The notes: a model not told the origin generated them from the letters alone. A DNA stretch of 64,000 nt from Paraburkholderia largidicola (GCF_013426895.1 NZ_AP023174.1:2108001-2172000); one strand, 5' to 3'. Shown: positions 35,820 through 45,640, counted from the stretch's first letter. A program made the numbers and translations.

Positions 35820-38318
35820 ATGACCTGGTTCATCGTTGCGCTGATCGTCGCCGCTGCGGCGCTCGTCTATGTGCAGGCCCGGGCATCATGGTGGCTCGCG
35901 TTCCTCGTCGCGTGGGTCGCCGCTGCCTTCGTGACGCGCACAGCCGGCGTGACGGCGACGATCCTGCTGTCGATCGTGCTCGTCCTTCCCGCGCTGGTGC
36001 TGACGCTCAAGCCGCTGCGCCGCGCATGGCTCAGCGCGAGGGTGCTCAACGTTTTCCGCAAGATCCTGCCCGACATGTCGCCGACCGAGCGCGACGCGAT
36101 CGAAGCGGGCACCGTCTGGTGGGACGCCGCGCTCTTCTCCGGGCGCCCGCATTGGGACACGCTGCTCGGCTATGGCCCGGCCAGGCTGTCGGTCGAAGAA
36201 CAGGCGTTCCTCGACAACGAATGCGAGCAACTCTGCGACCTCGCGAACGACTGGGAAACCACGGCCATCTGGCAGGACCTGTCGCCGCAAGCATGGCAGT
36301 TCGTCAAGGACAAAGGCTTTCTCGGGATGATCATCCCGAAGCAGTACGGCGGCAAAGGCTTCAGCGCCTACGCGCATTCACAGGTCATCATGAAGCTCGC
36401 GACGCGCTGCTCGGCGGCCGCCGTCTCGGTGATGGTGCCGAACTCGCTCGGACCCGCCGAACTGCTGCTGCACTACGGCACCGACGCGCAGAAGAATCAC
36501 TATCTGCCGCGTCTCGCGCGTGGCGACGAGATCCCCTGCTTCGCGCTGACGAGCCCATACGCGGGCTCCGACGCGGCGGCGATTCCCGACGTCGGCATCG
36601 TCTGCAAAGGTACGTTCGAGGGACGCGAGACGCTCGGCTTTCGCGTCACGTGGAACAAGCGCTACATCACGCTCGGGCCAATTGCGACGGTGCTCGGCCT
36701 CGCGTTCCGCGCGCTCGATCCCGACCACCTGCTCGGCGGCGACGACGAACCGGGCATCACCTGCGCGCTGATTCCGACCCGTCATCCGGGCGTGAACATC
36801 GGCCGCCGTCACTGGCCGCTCAATGCCGTGTTCCAGAACGGGCCCAACTCGGGCAACGACGTGTTCATCCCGCTCGACTGGGTGATCGGCGGACGCGCGC
36901 AGGTCGGCAACGGCTGGCGCATGCTGATGGAATGCCTCGCGGCGGGCCGCGCGATTTCGCTGCCGTCGTCGAACGTCGGCATGTCGAAAATCGCGGTGCG
37001 CGGTGTCGGCGCGTATGCGGCCGTGCGGCGACAGTTCCGCACGGCGATCGGCAAGTTCGAGGGCGTGCAGGAAGCGCTCGGGCGCATGGGCGGCAACCTC
37101 TACGTGATGGACGCCGCGCGCCGCCTGTCCGCGCAGGCCGTCGATCTCGGCGAAAAGCCGTCGGTGATTTCGGCGATCTCGAAGTACCACATCACCGAGC
37201 GCAACCGCGAAGTGATCGACGACGGCATGGACGTCGTCGCGGGCAAAGGCATCTGCATGGGGCCGTCGAACTTTCTCGCGCGCGCGTACCAGCAGGTGCC
37301 CATTTCGATCACCGTCGAAGGCGCGAATATCCTCACGCGCTGCCTGATCATCTTCGGCCAGGGCGCGATACGCTGCCATCCGTACGTGCTCAAGGAAATG
37401 GCCGCGACACGCGAACCCGACCGCGCGAAAGCGCTGCGCGATTTCGACGACGCGTTCTTCGGGCATATGAGCTTCACGCTGTCGAACGCGGTGCGCAGCT
37501 TCGTGCACGGCTTGACGGGCGGTGTGCTGATCGCGAAGCCGCAGCGCGCGCATGCGCCGCTCGCCCGTTACTACCGCGCGGCAACGCGACTCTCGACAGT
37601 CTTCGCGCTGCTCGCCGACGTCTCGATGCTCGTGCTCGGTGGCGAGTTGAAGCGGCGCGAGCGCATCTCGGCGCGTCTGGGCGACGTGCTGTCGCAGCTC
37701 TACCTGATCTCAGCGACGCTCAAGCGCTTCGAAGACGAAGGCCGCCACGGCAGCGATCTCGCGCTCGTGCAATGGGGTGTCGAAGATGCGCTGTATCGCG
37801 CGCAAACCGCTCTCGATGGCGTGCTGCACAACTATCCGAACCGTCTCGCAGCCGGCCTCGTGCGAGTGCTCGCGTTTCCGTTCGGCCTGCCGCATCGCGC
37901 GCCGTCCGATACGCTCGGCAGCACGATCGCCGAGCTGATGCAGACGCCGGGCGACACGCGCGACCGGCTGCTCGCGGATTCGTACGTGCCGCACGCCAGC
38001 GTCGACGCAATCGGCTACGGCGAGCTGGCGTTCGCGCTGACGCCGCAGGTCGCGCATCTCGAGCAGCGCTTGCGCGAAGCCATCAAGCGTGGCCGCATCG
38101 AGCCGATTCCGCAAAGCCTCGCCGATCTCGCCGAATGGACGGAAGCGGCGCAACAGCGCGGGCTGATCGACGAAGACGAGCGCAAGGTGCTCGACGACTA
38201 CGCGCGCTATGGCGCAGAAGTCGTAAAGGTCGACGATTTTCCCGCCGACTTCGGCCTGCTCGCCGACCTGCAACGGCGCAAGGAGGCGCTCGACAAGGCG
38301 ATGGAACTGGCCGCGTGA
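35820..38318 (+). CDS. fadE: Acyl-CoA dehydrogenase FadE
   Basis: An 832-residue flavoprotein of the long FadE (YafH) type, which makes the first oxidation of beta-oxidation. Two or three N-terminal hydrophobic segments (about 1-65, TWFIVALIVAAAALVYVQ) tether it to the membrane. The dehydrogenase core has GFLGMIIPKQYGGKGFSAYA, the FAD/substrate segment FALTSPYAGSDAAAIPD (about 241-257), and ITVEGANILTRCLIIFGQGA (about 500-519). A C-terminal extension beyond about residue 590 matches DUF1974. The length is close to E. coli FadE (814). GGAGG lies before the ATG. It is the first enzyme gene after the PsrA-like regulator. Confidence 0.93.
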   Translation: MTWFIVALIVAAAALVYVQARASWWLAFLVAWVAAAFVTRTAGVTATILLSIVLVLPALVLTLKPLRRAWLSARVLNVFRKILPDMSPTERDAIEAGTVWWDAALFSGRPHWDTLLGYGPARLSVEEQAFLDNECEQLCDLANDWETTAIWQDLSPQAWQFVKDKGFLGMIIPKQYGGKGFSAYAHSQVIMKLATRCSAAAVSVMVPNSLGPAELLLHYGTDAQKNHYLPRLARGDEIPCFALTSPYAGSDAAAIPDVGIVCKGTFEGRETLGFRVTWNKRYITLGPIATVLGLAFRALDPDHLLGGDDEPGITCALIPTRHPGVNIGRRHWPLNAVFQNGPNSGNDVFIPLDWVIGGRAQVGNGWRMLMECLAAGRAISLPSSNVGMSKIAVRGVGAYAAVRRQFRTAIGKFEGVQEALGRMGGNLYVMDAARRLSAQAVDLGEKPSVISAISKYHITERNREVIDDGMDVVAGKGICMGPSNFLARAYQQVPISITVEGANILTRCLIIFGQGAIRCHPYVLKEMAATREPDRAKALRDFDDAFFGHMSFTLSNAVRSFVHGLTGGVLIAKPQRAHAPLARYYRAATRLSTVFALLADVSMLVLGGELKRRERISARLGDVLSQLYLISATLKRFEDEGRHGSDLALVQWGVEDALYRAQTALDGVLHNYPNRLAAGLVRVLAFPFGLPHRAPSDTLGSTIAELMQTPGDTRDRLLADSYVPHASVDAIGYGELAFALTPQVAHLEQRLREAIKRGRIEPIPQSLADLAEWTEAAQQRGLIDEDERKVLDDYARYGAEVVKVDDFPADFGLLADLQRRKEALDKAMELAA

Positions 38319-38441
38319 CCCATCGGCTCGATTCGCCACGCATCATTTTGATGGTTACTGCAGGGCGGCGACCGGCAAACGCCCTGCTTTCGTCGCCAAT
38401 CCATTAGTATTCCCAAAAACAACTCGAATAGGGACGTTCAG

Positions 38442-39755
38442 ATGCTAAGGATTCCAACACTTGTCGACCTTGCGTGTATTGCCTCGGCAGCGTCCGCTGC
38501 CAATTTCGACAACCGGTCGGGACGCTATTCATTCACGCCGCTACCTTCGGCCGAAGCCGAGATGAAACGGATGAACACGATCATGGAACTGTCGGATCAG
38601 CAACCGACGGGGCGCTACGTGCGCATGGGCGAGACCGTGCGCGTGAACGTCAGCGGCATGCCCAACGGGTATCGCGCAAGCGCCATGGTCGGCTTCCGCT
38701 CCATGTACGGAAAGTCGCCGGGCCAGCAGGCGGCGCCGCTACGCAACGGCAGCAACCGCTTCGTCGCGAGGCAGAACGGTCCGCTGTTCATCCGATTCAC
38801 CTCGCCCAACAGCAAGCCCGCCGCGTCGACTGAAATCGACGTATCGATCGCGGATGGCAAGCCGTTGCCCCTTTTCGTGCAAGACCGCACGAGCATGGAC
38901 GACTGGCGGGCGCAACTGGACAACTACGCGGACGCGCCGTTCGTTCAACTCGTCGGCCAGCACAGCATGATTACGTTGCCACGCAGCGTGTATCGGCACG
39001 CGCCCATCGCCGACCCATCGACCACTCTGGCGGCCATCGCGCAGGTGCTGGCGATGCAGGATGCGCTGGCAGGATTCGACGACACAAAACCGACCGACGC
39101 GCGCACGCCGCTGCGCGAGCACTTCGTGGTCGACTTCCGCACCTCGCCCAAGGAAAGGACCGGCGTGTACATGTACGCCACGGATCAATTCATCGGCATG
39201 TTCGCGGACAACACGACCGATCTGACCGACCCGGCGCGCCTGCGCAACGAATGGGCGATCTGGCATGAGGTCGGACATACGCACCAGCAGGACTCCTGGA
39301 CATGGGAAACGCTCGTCGAAGTCTCCGTCAACCTGTTCTCGCTGTATGTGCAGGAGAAGCTGGGCGAGCCCAACCGGCTGGACGAGCCCGAATATGACGG
39401 CATCACGCCCCGCGAGCGGGCGCGCGAGTATCTGGCCCGCGCGGCGCGCAACTACGTATCGGACCCGGGCGGCAAATACGAGGAACTGACGTTCGTGCGG
39501 CTCGTGATGTTCGATCAGCTGAAGCGCGCCTACGGCTGGAATCTTTTCACCCGGCTGTTCAAGTATTACCGCGAGCATCCTCTGCCTTACAACGTATCGG
39601 AGACGAAAAAGGTCGACGAGTTCGTGGTGGCGATGTGTACGGTATCCGGCAACGACCTGCGTCCGTTCTTCGAAAAATGGGGCTTGCGGGCCAGCGCGGA
39701 CGCCTACGGCAAGATCGCCGCGCAGCGTCTTCCCGTGCGCGCGATCGAGACCTGA
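38442..39755 (+). CDS. M60-type (enhancin-like) zinc metallopeptidase
   Basis: A 437-residue exported protein. The N-terminus IPTLVDLACIASAASAANFD is a short, weak signal peptide cut after ASA. A beta-rich domain (RYVRMGETVRVNVSG, VGFRSMYG) precedes the catalytic domain. WAIWHEVGHTHQQDSWTWET (about 273-292) gives the HExxH zinc site with the gluzincin-like M60 spacing, and VEVSVNLFSLYVQEKLG (about 294-310) supplies the downstream glutamate. M60/enhancin enzymes cut mucins and other O-glycosylated proteins, usually at host surfaces. Here it sits in the middle of a fatty-acid module with no obvious link, 124 bases after fadE. A later insertion into the module is likely. Catalytic residues are intact. 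Confidence 0.85.
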   Translation: MLRIPTLVDLACIASAASAANFDNRSGRYSFTPLPSAEAEMKRMNTIMELSDQQPTGRYVRMGETVRVNVSGMPNGYRASAMVGFRSMYGKSPGQQAAPLRNGSNRFVARQNGPLFIRFTSPNSKPAASTEIDVSIADGKPLPLFVQDRTSMDDWRAQLDNYADAPFVQLVGQHSMITLPRSVYRHAPIADPSTTLAAIAQVLAMQDALAGFDDTKPTDARTPLREHFVVDFRTSPKERTGVYMYATDQFIGMFADNTTDLTDPARLRNEWAIWHEVGHTHQQDSWTWETLVEVSVNLFSLYVQEKLGEPNRLDEPEYDGITPRERAREYLARAARNYVSDPGGKYEELTFVRLVMFDQLKRAYGWNLFTRLFKYYREHPLPYNVSETKKVDEFVVAMCTVSGNDLRPFFEKWGLRASADAYGKIAAQRLPVRAIET

Positions 39756-39958
39756 CCGGCGAGGGATGAAGCTTCCGGCTGCGACGCGGCTGACCGCTGA
39801 CAGAATCGGCCCCACGCGCGAGCAACCCAGCGCAACGCACCGCAACATGCCCATGCAATCACCCCGACCTCGCAAATCCGCCCCCCAACTTGCGGCAAGT
39901 CACGCGGTCCGTGCACACTGTCGTTCATCCGCCGGTCCGGGGGCCAGGAGCCAATAAC

Positions 39959-41386
39959 GTGAACGATTCCTACCTGAACTTCGTCAATTCGCCGCTGGGC
40001 GCGCGGGTCGCGCGCTCGCTCGGTTTGCCGAAGCCCGAGGTACTGCGCCGCTATCGCGCCGACGCACCCGAATTCGACGGCCTCATCGCCGTCGGCGCGG
40101 GCCCCGCGCCCCAACTGCTCGACGCGCTCGCCAATGTCGTCGCGCATATCGGCATGACGAGCGTCGCGCATGCCAGCGCGGGCCTGTGGGTGCCGCTCGC
40201 GAACCGCCACGGGCTAATGACGGGCCGCTTCGAACCCGCCGATCCCGCAACCGGCGCCCAGGCGCGCGTGCGGGCGCTCGTGTTCGATGCGAGCGGTATC
40301 GAAAGCAGCGCGCAGCTCGACACGCTCTACGCGTTCTTTCACGACGCGCTCCGCTCGCTCGACCAATCCGGCCGGATCGTCGTGCTCGGCCGTCCGCCCG
40401 AAGCCTGCGCGAGCCCGCGCCAGTGGACGGCGCAACGCGCGCTCGAAGGCGTGACACGCTCGCTGGGCAAGGAAGCGCGGCGCGGCATCGCCGTGAATCT
40501 GATGTATGTGTCGCAAGGCGCCGAAAACGGCCTCGAATCGACGTTGCGCTTCTTTCTGTCGCCGCGCTCGGCGTACGTGTCGGGCCAGGTCGTGCGCATC
40601 GGCGCGGCGCCCGGCGGAATGACTCAAAACGTCGGCGCGGATTTCGACTGGACCCAGCCGCTCGCCGGCCAGCGTGCCGTCGTGACGGGCGCGGCGCGCG
40701 GCATCGGCGCGGCGATTGCGAATGTGCTCGCCGCGCAAGGCGCGCACGTGATCGGCATCGACATCCCCAGCGCGACCGATGCGCTCGACGCCACCCTGCG
40801 CCAGATCGGCGGCACGGCGCTCGCGCTCGACATCGCCGCGCCGGAAACGCCCGCGCAGATCGCCGCCGCGCTCGACGAACTCGGCGTCGACGTGTTCGTG
40901 CACAACGCGGGCATCACGAAAGACAAAACCATCGCGAAAATGACGGAAGCGGCGTGGCGCAATGTGATCGACATCAACCTGTCGGCGCAGGAGCGCATCG
41001 ACGACGCGCTGCTCGAAGCGGGCACGCTGCGCGACGGCGGCCGCATCGTTTGCGTCTCGTCGATCAGCGGCATCGCGGGCAACCTCGGGCAGACCAACTA
41101 CGCGGCCTCGAAAGCGGGTGTAATTGGCCGCGTTCAGGGCATGGCGCCGTATCTGGCCGCGCGGCGCATCACGATCAACGCGGTCGCGCCCGGCTTCATC
41201 GAAACGCAGATGACCGCGAAAATGCCGCTCGCGCTGCGCGAAGCCGGCCGCCGGATGAATTCGATGAGTCAGGGCGGCCAGCCCGCCGACGTCGCGCAAA
41301 CCATCGCCTGGCTTGCGCATCCCGGCTCGGCGGGCGTGACGGGCCAGGTCGTGCGTGTGTGCGGACAAAGCCTGATAGGAGCGTGA
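39959..41386 (+). CDS. High-molecular-weight 3-oxoacyl reductase (FabG4-like)
   Basis: 475 residues from the GTG at 39959, which has AGGAG eight bases upstream; the frame is open further back without coding character. The N-terminal half (about 1-220) is a Rossmann-like domain without a clear cofactor loop (VNDSYLNFVNSPLGARVARS). The C-terminal half is a complete SDR: AVVTGAARGIGAAIANVLAA (about 240-259, TGxxxGxG), HNAGITKDKTIAKM (NAG), the serine of VSSISGIAGNL and YAASKAGVIG with the YxxxK pair. This two-domain layout is that of FabG4 (Rv0242c), a NADH-linked 3-ketoacyl reductase. It is followed seven bases later by the MaoC gene, as in the mycobacterial locus. Confidence 0.9.
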   Translation: MNDSYLNFVNSPLGARVARSLGLPKPEVLRRYRADAPEFDGLIAVGAGPAPQLLDALANVVAHIGMTSVAHASAGLWVPLANRHGLMTGRFEPADPATGAQARVRALVFDASGIESSAQLDTLYAFFHDALRSLDQSGRIVVLGRPPEACASPRQWTAQRALEGVTRSLGKEARRGIAVNLMYVSQGAENGLESTLRFFLSPRSAYVSGQVVRIGAAPGGMTQNVGADFDWTQPLAGQRAVVTGAARGIGAAIANVLAAQGAHVIGIDIPSATDALDATLRQIGGTALALDIAAPETPAQIAAALDELGVDVFVHNAGITKDKTIAKMTEAAWRNVIDINLSAQERIDDALLEAGTLRDGGRIVCVSSISGIAGNLGQTNYAASKAGVIGRVQGMAPYLAARRITINAVAPGFIETQMTAKMPLALREAGRRMNSMSQGGQPADVAQTIAWLAHPGSAGVTGQVVRVCGQSLIGA

Positions 41387-41392
41387 CCCCTC

Positions 41393-42310
41393 ATGGCGTT
41401 CTACGACTCCAGCTCGATGTTCGGCGCGCCGCGCCTGAAAACAGTCGTGCTGCCCGAGCTGCCCAAACCCGCGAAGCTGTACGCGCGGGCCCTGTCGGGC
41501 GTGGTCAAGGGCTTCCAGCGCAACCGTTCGACCGATCTGCCTCTGCTTCGGCTCGTGCGCCCCGCCGTGTCGCTCGATTCGGTTGCGATCGAGCGCTATG
41601 CGCGCGTGTGCGGCTTTTTCCCCGAGCAGGGCATTCCGTTCACGTTTCCGCATCTGCTCGCGTTTCCGCTGCATCTGCTGTTGCTGACGGACCCGGCGTT
41701 TCCGTGGTCCGCGCTCGGCATCGTCCATCTGGCGAACAGCGTGCACATGCGCCGCCCGCTTTCGTTCGACGACACCTTGCGCGTCGAAGTCGAATTCGGC
41801 GCGCGCCTGCGCCATGACAAGGGCCAGGCGTTCGTGCTGCAGACGCGCGTCTACCGGCGCGGCGAGGCCGTCTGGGACGGCGACAGCGTGTATCTGAAGC
41901 GCGGCGTCGCGGCGAGTGGCGATCCGCTCGCACCGCTGGAGACGGCGGGCGACGCGCTGGTGCGCGCGGCGCGCTGGCAACTGCCGTCGCAACTGGGCCG
42001 CGACTACGCGAAGGCATCGGGCGACTTCAATCCGATTCATCTGTCGATGCTGTCCGCGAAAGCGTTCGGCTTTCCGCGCGCGATCGCGCACGGCATGTGG
42101 ACGCTCGCCCGCACGGCGGCCGCGCTGCAGCCGCCCAAGCGGCTCGCCGACGCGACGCTCGCAGGCGAATTCAAGCTGCCGATGCTGCTGCCGGGCGAAG
42201 CGTCGCTGTGGACGGCATCGCCCTCGCCCACTGCGCGCGACTTCGAAGTGCGCGATCCCGAAGGCGGCAAGCCGCATCTGCGCGGCCGCTTCCAGTGGAA
42301 TCTGCAATGA
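41393..42310 (+). CDS. MaoC-like (R)-3-hydroxyacyl dehydratase/hydratase (HtdX-like)
   Basis: A 305-residue double hot-dog protein. The first half carries a degenerate hot-dog domain (IPFTFPHLLAFPLHLLLLTD, IVHLANSVHMRRPL). The second has the MaoC hydratase-2 motif DYAKASGDFNPIHLSMLSAK (about 204-223), with the catalytic aspartate and histidine, and FGFPRAIAHGMWTLARTAAA. It hydrates or dehydrates the acyl chain at the 2,3 position in fatty-acid metabolism. The ATG is six bases after the reductase stop, so the two are coupled; TAGGAG lies in the end of that gene. The layout equals mycobacterial HtdX beside FabG4. Confidence 0.9.
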   Translation: MAFYDSSSMFGAPRLKTVVLPELPKPAKLYARALSGVVKGFQRNRSTDLPLLRLVRPAVSLDSVAIERYARVCGFFPEQGIPFTFPHLLAFPLHLLLLTDPAFPWSALGIVHLANSVHMRRPLSFDDTLRVEVEFGARLRHDKGQAFVLQTRVYRRGEAVWDGDSVYLKRGVAASGDPLAPLETAGDALVRAARWQLPSQLGRDYAKASGDFNPIHLSMLSAKAFGFPRAIAHGMWTLARTAAALQPPKRLADATLAGEFKLPMLLPGEASLWTASPSPTARDFEVRDPEGGKPHLRGRFQWNLQ

Positions 42311-42452
42311 CGCCGTGCCGTGCGCGCACTGCCGCGCGGCAAACATCCGACGTTGGAATCAATGCCCGGCCTGATCCGTTTCAAGCAGGTGCCGGGCGCT
42401 GCATGCACGATCCGATCCGCCCAACAGACGGACACGACCAGGGAGCTCGTTG

Positions 42453-43772
42453 ATGCCAGAAACGCCATCTTCATTCTTGCCGGCGCCCACTGCGCGCCGC
42501 GTCGCGATACTGGGCGGCAACCGCATCCCGTTCGCGCGCTCGAACACCGCCTACGCGACGGCGTCGAACCAGGACATGCTGACTTTCACGCTGCAAGGCC
42601 TGATCGACCGCTACGACCTGCATGGCGAGCGCCTCGGCGAAGTCGCGGCGGGCGCCGTCATCAAGCATTCGCGCGACTTCAACCTGACGCGCGAAGCCGT
42701 ACTGTCGACCACGCTAGCGAAGGAAACACCCGCCTACGACGTGCAGCAGGCGTGCGGCACGGGCCTTGAAGCGGCGATTCTGGTGGCCAACAAGATCGCG
42801 CTCGGCCAGATCGAGGTGGGCATTGCGGGCGGCGCCGATACGACGTCGGATGCGCCCATCGGAGTCAACGAGCGGATGCGCAAGATCCTGCTCGAAGCGA
42901 ACCGCGGCAAGTCGGCGGGACAACGGGTCGGCGCGCTCGCGAAGCTGCGCCCCGGCATGTTCTTCAAGCCGCTGTTGCCGCGTAACAGCGAGCCGCGCAC
43001 GGGGCTGTCGATGGGCGAGCACTGCGAGCTGATGGCCAAGCGCTGGGGCATTTCGCGCGAGGCACAAGACGTGCTCGCCTACGATAGCCACCGCAAGCTG
43101 ACGGAAGCCTACGCGCGCGGCTTTCTGAACGACCTGATGACGCCGTTTCGCGGTCTCGCGCGCGACAACAACCTGCGCAGCGATCTGACGCTGGACAAGC
43201 TGGCCACGCTGAAACCCGTATTCGACCGCGACGCGGGCACGATGACGGCGGGCAACTCGACGCCGCTGACGGACGGCGCATCGGCCGTGCTGCTCGCCAG
43301 CGAGGCATGGGCGGCGGCGCGCGGCCTTCCCGTGCTGGCGTGGCTGACGTGGCACGAAACGGCCGCCGTCGATTTTTTCGACAAGAAGGAGGGATTGCTG
43401 ATGGCGCCTGCGTACGCCGTGCCGCGCATGCTGAAACGCGCGGGGCTGACGTTGCAGGATTTCGACTTCTACGAAATTCACGAGGCGTTCGCGGCGCAAG
43501 TGCTCTGCACGCTCGCCGCCTGGCAGGACGATGAGTACTGCCGCACGCAACTGGGACTCGAAGGCGCGCTGGGAACCATCGATCGCGCGAAAATGAACGT
43601 GAACGGCGGCTCGCTCGCGACGGGCCATCCATTCGCCGCCACGGGCGGACGGATCGTCGCGGGACTCGCGAAGATGCTCGCGCAGCTCGACAAGCCGGCG
43701 GGCACCGCGCGCGGGCTGATTTCGATCTGCGCGGCGGGCGGCCAGGGTGTGGTCGCGATTCTGGAACGGTAG
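42453..43772 (+). CDS. Thiolase (acetyl-CoA acyltransferase, FadI/FadA2-like)
   Basis: 439 residues from the ATG at 42453; GGGAG is eight bases upstream. RRVAILGGNRIPFARSNTAY opens the N-terminal thiolase fold. The nucleophile cysteine is in YDVQQACGTGLEAAILVANK (about 92-111). The later catalytic pair is in YEIHEAFAAQVLC (histidine, about 343) and the C-terminal GLISICAAGGQGVVAI (cysteine, about 423), with NVNGGSLATGHPFAATGGRI between. All active-site residues are present. The length is longer than FadA (387) and fits the FadI/trifunctional-type subgroup. It should complete the beta-oxidation spiral with FadE, the reductase and the hydratase encoded upstream. Confidence 0.92.
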   Translation: MPETPSSFLPAPTARRVAILGGNRIPFARSNTAYATASNQDMLTFTLQGLIDRYDLHGERLGEVAAGAVIKHSRDFNLTREAVLSTTLAKETPAYDVQQACGTGLEAAILVANKIALGQIEVGIAGGADTTSDAPIGVNERMRKILLEANRGKSAGQRVGALAKLRPGMFFKPLLPRNSEPRTGLSMGEHCELMAKRWGISREAQDVLAYDSHRKLTEAYARGFLNDLMTPFRGLARDNNLRSDLTLDKLATLKPVFDRDAGTMTAGNSTPLTDGASAVLLASEAWAAARGLPVLAWLTWHETAAVDFFDKKEGLLMAPAYAVPRMLKRAGLTLQDFDFYEIHEAFAAQVLCTLAAWQDDEYCRTQLGLEGALGTIDRAKMNVNGGSLATGHPFAATGGRIVAGLAKMLAQLDKPAGTARGLISICAAGGQGVVAILER

Positions 43773-43852
43773 AATCGCGCGCCATCCGCACCCGCACGAT
43801 TCATGCACACGACACATACAACGACAAAGCTAGTACTCCGGGAGACACCGCT

Positions 43853-45640
43853 ATGACCGAGCCGACTACATCACATTCGACGCAGACGCCGATGCAAACC
43901 CAGACGCAGGCACAAACGCAAACGCAGCGCGCGCCCAACACGGACGGCATCTGGTACGACTCCTATGCGCCCGACGTGCCGCGCGAGATCGACGTGTCGC
44001 AGTATGTGTCGCTCGTCGCGTTCTTCGACGAATGCACGACGCGCTTTCGCGAGCGTGTCGCCTATGTGAGCGTCGGCGAAAGTCTCACGTATGGCGAACT
44101 GGCGCGCAAGGCGACGGCGTTCGCGGCCTACTTGCAGAGCATCGGCGTGAAGCCCGGGGACCGCGTCGCGATCATGCTGCCGAACACCTTCCAGTATCCG
44201 ATCGCGCTGTTCGGCGTGCTGAAGGCAGGCGCGATCGTCGTCAACGTGAATCCGCTCTATACGGTGCGCGAACTGTCACATCAGTTGAAGGACAGCGCCT
44301 CGCAGACCATCGTCGTGTTCGAGAACTTCGCGAAGACCGTTGAAGACTCGCTGCCGGGCACCCGCGTGCAGAACGTGATCGTCACGGGGCTCGGCGACCT
44401 GCTCAAGGACGGACTGAACCTGAAAGGCAAGCTGATCAACTTCATGCTGCGCCACGTGAAGAAGCTCGTGCCCGCGTACAACCTGCCCCAGGCCGTGTCG
44501 CTGCTGGATGCGCTCGCAACGGGTTACAAACGCACGCTCGCGCCCGTGCAGATTTCGCCCAACGACCTTGCGTTCCTGCAATACACGGGCGGCACGACGG
44601 GCGTCGCGAAAGGCGCGATGCTCACGCACCGGAACATGGTCGCGAATCTGCTGCAGGCGAAGGTCTGGGCGGAAGGCCAGTTGACCGACGACATCGAAAC
44701 GGTACTCACGCCGCTGCCGCTTTATCACATCTACTCGCTGACCGTGAACGCGATGATCTTCATGGGACTGGGCGGGCGCAACATCCTGATCGCGAATCCG
44801 CGCGACATCAGGATGGTGATGAAGATCCTGCGCAACGAAACCTTCACGGGCATCACGGCCGTCAATACGCTCTACAACGCGTTCCTCGACAACGAGGAAT
44901 TCCGCAACCGCGACTTCTCGAAGCTCAAGCTCGCGATGGCGGGCGGCATGGCGATGCAAAAGGCCGTGGCCGACCGTTTCCGCGAGGTGACGGGCAAGCC
45001 GATCATCGAAGGCTATGGGCTGACAGAGTGCTCGCCCATCGTGTCGATGAACCCGGTGAACCTCAAGCACATGCGCGAGTTCGACGGTTCGATCGGCCTG
45101 CCCGCGCCGTCCACTCAGGTGCGCTTTCGCAAGGACGATGGCAGCTGGGCGAATATCGGCGAACCAGGCGAGCTGTGCGTGCGAGGTCCGCAAGTCATGA
45201 AAGGCTACTGGAATCGTCCCGAGGAAACCGCGAAGGTGCTCGACGACGACGGCTGGCTCGCGACGGGCGATATCGGCGTGATGGATTCGCGCGGTTATAT
45301 CCGGCTGATCGACCGCAAGAAAGACATGATTCTTGTGTCGGGTTTTAATGTGTATCCGAACGAGATCGAGGACGTGATCGCGATGCACCCCGACGTGCGC
45401 GAAGTGGCCGCGATCGGTATTCCCGACGTCGCGCAGGGCGAGCGCGTGAAAGTGTTCGTCGTGCGGCGCAACCCTTCGCTCACCGAGGAACAGGTGATCG
45501 CGCATTGCCGCAAGAATCTGACGGGCTACAAGGTACCGAAGGTCGTCGAGTTCCGCGACGAGCTTCCGCAAACGAATGTCGGCAAGATCCTGCGGCGCGA
45601 GCTGCGCGATCAGGAGCTGGCAAAGCAGACAACCTCGTGA
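43853..45640 (+). CDS. fadD: Long-chain fatty-acid--CoA ligase FadD
   Basis: A 595-residue ANL-superfamily enzyme that activates fatty acids to acyl-CoA at the inner membrane. The ATP P-loop is LQYTGGTTGVAKGAMLTH (about 238-255). The A5 motif EGYGLTECSPIVSMNP lies near 385. ATGDIGVMDSRGYIRLIDRK (A7/A8, about 466-485) is followed by KDMILVSGFNVYPNEIED and the catalytic lysine in NVGKILRRELRD near the C-terminus. Compared with E. coli FadD (561) it has about 25 extra N-terminal residues, a Gln/Thr repeat (MQTQTQAQTQTQ) encoded by short tandem repeats at about 43890-43927. It is the last enzyme gene of the module; CGGGAG precedes the ATG. Confidence 0.95.
   Translation: MTEPTTSHSTQTPMQTQTQAQTQTQRAPNTDGIWYDSYAPDVPREIDVSQYVSLVAFFDECTTRFRERVAYVSVGESLTYGELARKATAFAAYLQSIGVKPGDRVAIMLPNTFQYPIALFGVLKAGAIVVNVNPLYTVRELSHQLKDSASQTIVVFENFAKTVEDSLPGTRVQNVIVTGLGDLLKDGLNLKGKLINFMLRHVKKLVPAYNLPQAVSLLDALATGYKRTLAPVQISPNDLAFLQYTGGTTGVAKGAMLTHRNMVANLLQAKVWAEGQLTDDIETVLTPLPLYHIYSLTVNAMIFMGLGGRNILIANPRDIRMVMKILRNETFTGITAVNTLYNAFLDNEEFRNRDFSKLKLAMAGGMAMQKAVADRFREVTGKPIIEGYGLTECSPIVSMNPVNLKHMREFDGSIGLPAPSTQVRFRKDDGSWANIGEPGELCVRGPQVMKGYWNRPEETAKVLDDDGWLATGDIGVMDSRGYIRLIDRKKDMILVSGFNVYPNEIEDVIAMHPDVREVAAIGIPDVAQGERVKVFVVRRNPSLTEEQVIAHCRKNLTGYKVPKVVEFRDELPQTNVGKILRRELRDQELAKQTTS

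Noticed and set aside
35888..38407. 839-codon + frame overlapping fadE
   Set aside because: Arg-rich shadow in the +2 frame of a high-GC gene; FadE has all conserved motifs in its own frame.
40214..42346. 710-codon - frame over fabG and maoC genes
   Set aside because: Antisense shadow, Arg/His-rich without motifs; the sense genes are coupled and well conserved.
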